From: Abditibacteriales bacterium
GTDB lineage: Bacteria; Armatimonadota; Abditibacteriia; Abditibacteriales; JANWYM01
NCBI GenBank assembly: GCA_025055355.1
Contig: JANWYM010000090.1
Coordinates: 1-11,125 of the forward strand
Length of the DNA stretch: 11,125 bases
Direction: 5' to 3'
Below, in pieces: positions 6,630-11,125 of this stretch; within the stretch, counting starts at the first letter, position 1; each line of letters starts with the position of its first letter. The position numbers and the translations under genes are program-made. The notes under the pieces are model-generated. The model saw only the letters and a program-made list of their open reading frames with translations. It was not told the DNA's origin and searched no databases.

Positions 6630-6717
6630 TGCAAATCGCCCAGATGACGCACGGGGCGAGTCCTGCGCGGTTTCGGCGGGTGAAGGTGGGTGGGGCGAGG
6701 TGAGGGCGTGGGGGCGT
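6630..6717 (+). repeat. 88-bp direct repeat, right copy (relic of tldD 3' end)
   Basis: This matches 5714-5801 at 85/88. Read in the tldD frame it still encodes LQIAQMTHGASPARFRRVKV and the same stop (6701-6703). The one change before the stop is synonymous. The bases just upstream (6620-6629) align 7/10 with tldD but alter three residues (GDPM to GALL). There is no start codon or complete gene attached, so it is a remnant or duplicated end, not a gene. It begins one to eleven bases after the toxin's final stop codon, so the cassette boundary is very tight. Confidence 0.9.
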
Positions 6718-6764
6718 GCAGAATGCGGTCAGCGACCGCGCAACTGAGGGTGTATTCCTCCCTT

Positions 6765-6862
6765 GAAAATACCTGTCATGGCGAGCGCAGCGAAGCCATC
6801 CCCTGCGGAGGAAAAGACGGCAGCGGTGGGGATGGCTTCGCTGCGCTTGCCATCACATTTTC
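6765..6862. repeat. REP-like palindrome with 26-bp arms (GCGAAGCCATCCCC family)
   Basis: Bases 6778-6803 (beginning ATGGCGAGCGCAGCGAAGCC) pair with 6828-6853 at 25 of 26 positions. The remaining pair (6783/6848) is a G-U wobble in RNA. The loop is 24 bases. GAAAAT (6765-6770) and ATTTTC (6857-6862) add outer pairing. It is the same family as the inner hairpin at 3178-3242. It lies in the 317-base gene-free stretch between the duplicated tldD end and tldE (6704-7020), which also holds a small GCGGTC-AGC-GACCGC hairpin (6725-6739) and the next element. A reading frame open upstream of tldE crosses this DNA but looks non-coding. Confidence 0.8.
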
Positions 6863-6903
6863 CTGCGGTGTGGTGTCTCAGTCGAGACATGAGCAACTCC
6901 TTT

Positions 6904-6987
6904 GAAAATCGTCGTCGTCATCGTCCTCGTTCTCGAACCTTAACAACGACCGACGACAAGGACGAGGGGACGAGGAGGACGATTTTC
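6904..6987. repeat. Palindromic element, second member of the CGTCGTCCTCG family
   Basis: GAAAATCGTC (6904-6913) pairs perfectly with GACGATTTTC (6978-6987). The interior arms ATCGTCCTCGTTCTCG (6920-6935) and the GAGGACGAGG-rich right side pair imperfectly. It shares TCGTCCTCGTTCTCG with 3060-3076 and occurs in the same order relative to coding DNA as a GCGAAGCCATCCCC hairpin, as at 3047-3282 but with the order of the two elements reversed. It ends 19 bases before the tldE ribosome binding site. Confidence 0.65.
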
Positions 6988-7020
6988 ATTCGGCATGGCG
7001 GCACAGAAAGGAGCAACACC

Positions 7021-8325
7021 ATGACCGAAGCCGAAGCCCGCGAAATTCTGGAGCGGGTGTTGTCGTTTGCGCAGGCTGACCATACCGAGGTCAGTTTGAG
7101 CGGCTCGTCGGAGGCATCCACGCGCTATGCGAACAACGCGATTACGCAGAACGTGGCGAAGACGCAGATGCACCTTGCGGTGCGGGCGGCGGTGGCGAAA
7201 GGAGAGCAGTTCTGCGTGGGTAGCGCGTCGGTGAACGATTTTTCCGACGAGGCGATACGGCGCGCGGTGGCGAGGGCGGAGGAGATTGCGCGGCACAGCG
7301 CGCCCGATACGGAATACCTGCCGCCGGTCGGTCCGCAGACGTATTTGACGGTCAACAGTTTTTCTGAGCGCACGGCGGCGGCGACGCCTGACGACCGCGC
7401 CCGCGTGGTGCGCGCCTGCACGGAGCGGGTGGCAGCGCAGGGGTTGAACAGCGCAGGCAGTTACGCGACCGCGTGGTGGTTCACCGCCATCGCCAACAGC
7501 GCGGGCAACTTCGCGTATCACAAGCGCAGCGGCGCGCATTTCGTTTGCACGGTCATGAGCGACGACAGCAGCGGTTGGGCGGAGGCGGTGCATGAGGACG
7601 TTGAGGGTGTTCGCGCCGAAGCAGTGACTGACATCGCCCTGCAAAAAGCCCTCGCCGCTCGCCACCCCAAGACGCTTGAGCCGGGCAAATACACCGTGCT
7701 GTTGGAACCTGCTGCCGTCGCCGGGCTGCTCTCGTTCTTCGCGTGGAGTCTGGACGCCAAGGCGGCGCACGAGGGGCGCAGTTGCTTCAGCGGCAAAGAG
7801 GGCGAGAAGATTGGAGGGGACGACGTTCACATTTTCTCCGACCCCGCCGACCCCCGCTGCCCCACCGCGCCGTTCTTCGGCGACGGATTGCCAACAAGAC
7901 GCGTGGACTGGGTCAAAGGCGGCACGCTGACCAACCTCTCCTACTCGCGCTTCTGGGCGCAGAAAACGGGCCACGCTTTCACTGGTTATCCAACGAACCT
8001 CATCATGCAACCGCCGAACGGTGGTATCCCCTACGAGGACCTCCTCGCCAGCGTGGAGCGCGGCGTGCTGGTCACGCGGCTCTGGTATATCCGCTTTGTG
8101 GATCCCATGAAGTTACTCCTGACAGGCATGACCCGCGACGGGTTGTTCTGGGTTGAGAGGGGCAAAGTCGCGCACGGCTTGAAGAACCTGCGCTTCAACG
8201 ACAGCCCGCTCAACCTCCTCAAGAACATCCTCGCTCTGGGTGAAGCCGTCCGCGTGGGCGAAGGGATGGTTGTGCCTGCGCTGGTCGTGAAGGACTTCCA
8301 TTTCAGCAGCGGGACGACTTTCTGA
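7021..8325 (+). CDS. tldE: TldE/PmbA-type subunit, partner of TldD
   Basis: A 434-residue member of the TldD/PmbA family lacking the HExxxH motif. At the corresponding place it reads VLLEPAAVAGLLSFFAW (226-242), as expected for the non-catalytic TldE/PmbA subunit that forms the heterodimer cavity with TldD. Other family features are the N-terminal RYANNAITQN (35-44), the GTLTNLSYSRFWA segment (301-313) and the C-terminal LALGEAVRVGEG region. AAAGGAG (7007-7013), seven bases before the ATG at 7021, fixes the start. The same frame is open to 6763 but that extension runs through hairpin repeats and has no family similarity. Likely once directly downstream of tldD, now separated by the toxin-antitoxin cassette and repeats. 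No promoter of its own is obvious, so it may depend on read-through from tldD or the cassette promoter. Confidence 0.92.
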   Translation: MTEAEAREILERVLSFAQADHTEVSLSGSSEASTRYANNAITQNVAKTQMHLAVRAAVAKGEQFCVGSASVNDFSDEAIRRAVARAEEIARHSAPDTEYLPPVGPQTYLTVNSFSERTAAATPDDRARVVRACTERVAAQGLNSAGSYATAWWFTAIANSAGNFAYHKRSGAHFVCTVMSDDSSGWAEAVHEDVEGVRAEAVTDIALQKALAARHPKTLEPGKYTVLLEPAAVAGLLSFFAWSLDAKAAHEGRSCFSGKEGEKIGGDDVHIFSDPADPRCPTAPFFGDGLPTRRVDWVKGGTLTNLSYSRFWAQKTGHAFTGYPTNLIMQPPNGGIPYEDLLASVERGVLVTRLWYIRFVDPMKLLLTGMTRDGLFWVERGKVAHGLKNLRFNDSPLNLLKNILALGEAVRVGEGMVVPALVVKDFHFSSGTTF

Positions 8326-8346
8326 GTAAGGATAACTGCCTTGGGG

Positions 8347-8721
8347 CTGTCAACGGATTTCGGTAACGGATTAAACGGATGGCTTTCGGACTGGACGCCG
8401 ACGCCATCCGTTTAATCCGTCTGTCAACGGATTTCGGTAGCGGATTCAGCGGATGGCTTTCGGACTGGACGCCGACGCCATCCGTTTAATCCGTCTGTCA
8501 ACGGATTTCGGTAGCGGATGAAACGGATTGCTTTCGGATTGGACGCCGACGCCATCCGTTTAATCCGTTACCGAAATCCGTTGACAGTCTTGAGGCAGCA
8601 AAGGACTCCTCGCCCTACTGTCAGGCAGAGTGAAACGCAAAAGTTCAGCGGATTAAACAGATTGCTTTCGGATTGGACGCCGACGCCATCCGTTTAATCC
8701 GTTACCGAAATCCGTTGACAG
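8347..8721. repeat. Array of 74-bp palindromic repeat units between convergent tldE and pbp1A
   Basis: Units A (8347-8420), B (8421-8494) and C (8495-8568) are tandem 74-bp copies beginning CTGTCAACGGATTTCGGTA; C continues with the inverted end to 8587. A fourth, partial copy D follows a 58-base spacer: its left arm starts at about 8648 and its right arm is 8686-8721. Each unit has left arm, loop CTTTCGGAYTGGACGCCGACG and right arm (CCATCCGTTTAATCCGT). C is a nearly complete hairpin: 8495-8530 against 8552-8587, 33 of 36 pairs. The left arm of A (8347-8382) would pair with the right arm of C at 36/36. The flank GTTGACAGYCTTGAGGCRGC follows both C and D. The array fills almost the whole 410-base gap between the two stop codons, so it could act as a bidirectional transcription barrier. 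No coding sequence is evident. Confidence 0.9.
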
Positions 8722-8735
8722 CCTTGAGGCGGCGT

Positions 8736-11066
8736 TCATTGACCGTTCTCCTGCCCCTGGGTGTTTTGTCCATCGGGGTTGGTCGGTGGGGGCGGCTCCG
8801 TCGGTGGAGGTTCCTGATGGGAGCGGCAGAGTTGCGTCGGCGCGCTGCTGGCGCGGAAGACTTTGTCGACGCGGGTCGGGCAGGACGGACCAGCGATTTT
8901 CCCCGTTTCGCCGCAGACGGTGACGATGACTTCCTCGCTCGTTTCGGGGGGCGTTTCAACCGGGGCGGTGTGGATGTTGCAGTAGCGCGGCACCTCGTCG
9001 CGTCGGAAGTATTCGCGGTGAGTAGACGGACAGTATCTCCGCGCTCGCAAGCCGCTGTCGTTGCAGACGCGGACGCGGATGTTCTCTGGCGCTTCCTCTA
9101 CTGGCGCGTCCGCGGGCGGGGTCTCACCAGTGACGGGATTGCGGAACTGCGTGCGTCTTCGTTCCTCCTGAATGAACTTCACCGCTTTCGCTGTGAACTC
9201 TTTCCAAATGGGGGCGCAGAAGTAGCCACCGGAGGCGCGATACATCTCTCTGAGTTCGTTGTTGCCGATCCAGATGCCGGTCACGACTTCGGGGTTGAGG
9301 GTGAAGCCTACATACCACACGTCCCAGCGGTTGGAGGTTGTGCCCGTTTTGCCCGCACAGGTCACGCCGGGGATTTTGGCGCGTTTGCCGGTGCCTTGCT
9401 CGACGACGCTGATCAGGATGGACTTCATGTATTCCGCCGTTTGTGGACTCAGCACGCGCCGCAGTTCGGCGGCGTGCCCATCCTTGTGTTCGTGTTGATA
9501 TAACACCTCGCCGGTCGCGCTCTCGATGCGTTCAATGACGACGGGCTCCGCCCGCAAGCCGCCGGTGGCGAAGCAGCCGTAGGCGGAGGTATGTTCCAAC
9601 ACCGTCACGCCCGACGCGCCCAATGCCAGCGGCAGGTAGGGCTGCAGTTCCGACTGAATCCCCATCGCGTGCGCGAGGCGAATGACGTCTTCCACGCCCA
9701 CGCGTTGCATGACGCGCACAGCGGCAACGTTGACCGACAGCGCCAGCGCCCTGCGCACCGTGATACGCCCGCGATACCTGCCGTCGTAGTTGTGCACCGT
9801 CCAGTCCTTGAAACGCAGCGGCGCGTCCAGCACGCGACTTTCGGGGGTGATTAAGCCTTTTTCCATCGCCGCTGCGTAAACGTAGGGTTTGAAGGACGAC
9901 CCCGGCTGCCGCCGCGACTGCGTGGCGCGGTTGAACTGCGGCTTTTTGCTTTTGTCTGGGTCGTAGAAGTCCAGCCCGCCTTGCAGGGCGAGGACATGTC
10001 CCGTCCAGGGGTCAATGCACACCAGCGCCCCGGTGCTGGCTTTGCGCGCCTCGACCTGCGCCAAGCCGTGTCGCAGGGCGTCCGCCGCCGCCGCCTGTAA
10101 CTCCACGTTCAACGTCGTGTAGACGTTCATCCCTCCGCGGCGGATTTTGTCGTCATCGTAGCCGAACTTGCGCTTCAACTGGTCAATCACGTAAGTTGTG
10201 AAGTAGGGGGCGCGGAAACGCTTCGTCCCCAACGTCCGCACCGGCGCGAACTTGATGTTCTCTTGTTTCGCCGCTCCCGCCTGCGCCCGCGAGATGAAGC
10301 CCTGCTCTGCCATCTTGTCCAGCACCAAGTCGCGCCGCCGCAGGGACGCCGCGCGGTCCTCAAACGGCGAGTAACGCGCTGGGCGCTTGGGGATGCCCGC
10401 CAGCAGCGCGCACTCGGAGAGGGTCAGTTGGTCCAGCGGCTTGTCGAAATACAACTTCGCCGCCGCCTTCACCCCATACGCCCCCCGCCCGTAGTAAATC
10501 TCGTTCAGATACAGTTCTAAAATTTCGTCTTTGGAGTAGGTGTCCTCAATCTGCATCGCCAGCAGCGCTTCCTTCAGACGACGCACGTAGTCCTTCCGGC
10601 GCACAGTCTCCGACAGGAAGACGTTTTCGGCTAACTGCTCGGTGATGGTGCTGCCGCCTTGCTTGATGGCTTTATGCTGCAGGTTCGTCCAGAAGGCGCG
10701 GGCGATGCCCTTGAGGTCCATGCCTTGATGTTCATAGAAGCGTTCATCCTCGATGGCGATGGTGGCGTTGATGAGATCGCGGGGAATATCTTTGAGGGGG
10801 ACGGGCTCGCGGTGTTCAACGGTCAGGACGGCGAGCAGTTGCTTTTCCGACGAGTAAATCTTCGTCCCCTGCGCGTTGGCGAGGGCTTGCAGTTTACCCG
10901 TGTCGGGCAGGGCTTGCTTTACGTCCATCACAATCCCCGCCACGACGCAGCCGCCGATGAGGAGAGCGAATAACACAAGGACAACGAGCATCAGGAACGC
11001 CGTGTAAAGGCGCCACCAAAATCTCCGAAACCGCGAAGGTCGCTTCTTGATTTGCTCGACACGCAT
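8736..11066 (-). CDS. Class A penicillin-binding protein (PBP1A-type, bifunctional)
   Basis: This enzyme polymerises lipid II into glycan strands and cross-links the peptides outside the membrane. Numbering is from the upstream Met (11072). A basic cytoplasmic tail and one membrane helix (about 20-50) come first. The GT51 glycosyltransferase domain follows, with IEDERFYEHQG (catalytic Glu108) and GGSTITEQL (139-147). The transpeptidase domain has S392-S-F-K395, S446-V-N448 and K575-T-G577. After about 640 come two Cys-containing repeats (VCNDSGLRARRYCP with C698-N-I-H; VCGETGKIAGPSCP with C749-R-S-H) and a Pro/Gln-rich end. The total of 776-778 residues is normal. Two ATGs lie two codons apart; I prefer 11066 because AGGAGG (11079-11074) sits seven bases before it but only one base before 11072. 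The gene is convergent with tldE across a repeat array. Confidence 0.95.
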   Translation of the reverse strand: MRVEQIKKRPSRFRRFWWRLYTAFLMLVVLVLFALLIGGCVVAGIVMDVKQALPDTGKLQALANAQGTKIYSSEKQLLAVLTVEHREPVPLKDIPRDLINATIAIEDERFYEHQGMDLKGIARAFWTNLQHKAIKQGGSTITEQLAENVFLSETVRRKDYVRRLKEALLAMQIEDTYSKDEILELYLNEIYYGRGAYGVKAAAKLYFDKPLDQLTLSECALLAGIPKRPARYSPFEDRAASLRRRDLVLDKMAEQGFISRAQAGAAKQENIKFAPVRTLGTKRFRAPYFTTYVIDQLKRKFGYDDDKIRRGGMNVYTTLNVELQAAAADALRHGLAQVEARKASTGALVCIDPWTGHVLALQGGLDFYDPDKSKKPQFNRATQSRRQPGSSFKPYVYAAAMEKGLITPESRVLDAPLRFKDWTVHNYDGRYRGRITVRRALALSVNVAAVRVMQRVGVEDVIRLAHAMGIQSELQPYLPLALGASGVTVLEHTSAYGCFATGGLRAEPVVIERIESATGEVLYQHEHKDGHAAELRRVLSPQTAEYMKSILISVVEQGTGKRAKIPGVTCAGKTGTTSNRWDVWYVGFTLNPEVVTGIWIGNNELREMYRASGGYFCAPIWKEFTAKAVKFIQEERRRTQFRNPVTGETPPADAPVEEAPENIRVRVCNDSGLRARRYCPSTHREYFRRDEVPRYCNIHTAPVETPPETSEEVIVTVCGETGKIAGPSCPTRVDKVFRASSAPTQLCRSHQEPPPTEPPPPTNPDGQNTQGQENGQ

Positions 11067-11072
11067 CCTCAT

Positions 11073-11112
11073 TCCTCCTCCGCGACGGTGTCGCGGGCTA
11101 CCCTGTATTATA
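11073..11112 (-). promoter_or_regulatory. -10 element, leader hairpin and ribosome binding site of the penicillin-binding protein gene
   Basis: On the minus strand a perfect TATAAT lies at 11112-11107; the matching -35 would fall beyond the window end. The predicted leader is about 30 bases and contains a stem CCGCGAC (11096-11090 on the minus strand as CCGCGAC, pairing with 11086-11080) with a three-base loop. The Shine-Dalgarno region GGAGGAGGA (11081-11073) starts within the end of that stem. The hairpin may therefore slightly limit ribosome access. Confidence 0.5.
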
Positions 11113-11125
11113 ACTGTTCCCTCTA

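Noticed and set aside
6763..7020. N-terminal extension of tldE to 6763
   Set aside because: The extension encodes two hairpin repeats, has no family similarity, and a good ribosome binding site sits directly before the ATG at 7021.
8347..8721. CRISPR array
   Set aside because: Units are contiguous 74-bp palindromes without unique spacers of constant length, and no cas gene is in the window.
8673..9503. A 276-codon plus-strand frame opposite the penicillin-binding protein
   Set aside because: It is antisense to the conserved transpeptidase region and tail and begins inside the repeat array; there is no domain or ribosome binding site.

Overview
The window is GC-rich bacterial DNA, densely coded in some stretches and full of palindromic intergenic repeats in others. 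Shine-Dalgarno sites of the GGAGG type, paired TldD/TldE proteins, a class A penicillin-binding protein and a VapBC-like cassette all point to a bacterium. The abundant dispersed hairpin repeats and the gene mix would suit a deep-branching, possibly thermophilic lineage such as Armatimonadota. That placement is a guess from general impression and is not shown by the sequence.

Layout. At the left edge (1-1723) is the 3' part of an FAD/NAD(P)H oxidoreductase followed by a MoaD/ThiS-like sulfur carrier. This pairing resembles the accessory part of tungsten/molybdenum aldehyde oxidoreductase operons. After a 259-bp non-coding stretch comes an alpha/beta hydrolase of the acetyl-esterase/dienelactone-hydrolase type (1983-3041). 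Next is a 255-bp gap filled by two hairpin elements, and then a metallo-beta-lactamase-fold hydrolase (3297-4250). A tldD gene (4336-5787) and a tldE/pmbA gene (7021-8325) would encode the two halves of the TldD/TldE metalloprotease.

These two genes are separated by an 818-bp cassette holding a promoter, a VapB-like antitoxin and a PIN-domain toxin. The toxin frame is broken by an in-frame TAG. The cassette is flanked by an 88-bp direct repeat (85/88 identical) that duplicates the 3' end of tldD, stop codon included. Two hairpin repeats then precede tldE. Between the convergent tldE and pbp1A genes lies a 375-bp array of 74-bp repeat units able to form very long stems. The right end is a complete class A penicillin-binding protein on the minus strand (8736-11066) with its -10 element and leader at the window edge.

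The most notable feature is the toxin-antitoxin cassette lodged inside tldD-tldE with a duplicated gene end. Second is the set of at least four intergenic palindromic repeat families, some of which occur together or nested. I see no tRNA, rRNA, CRISPR array, transposase or integrase.
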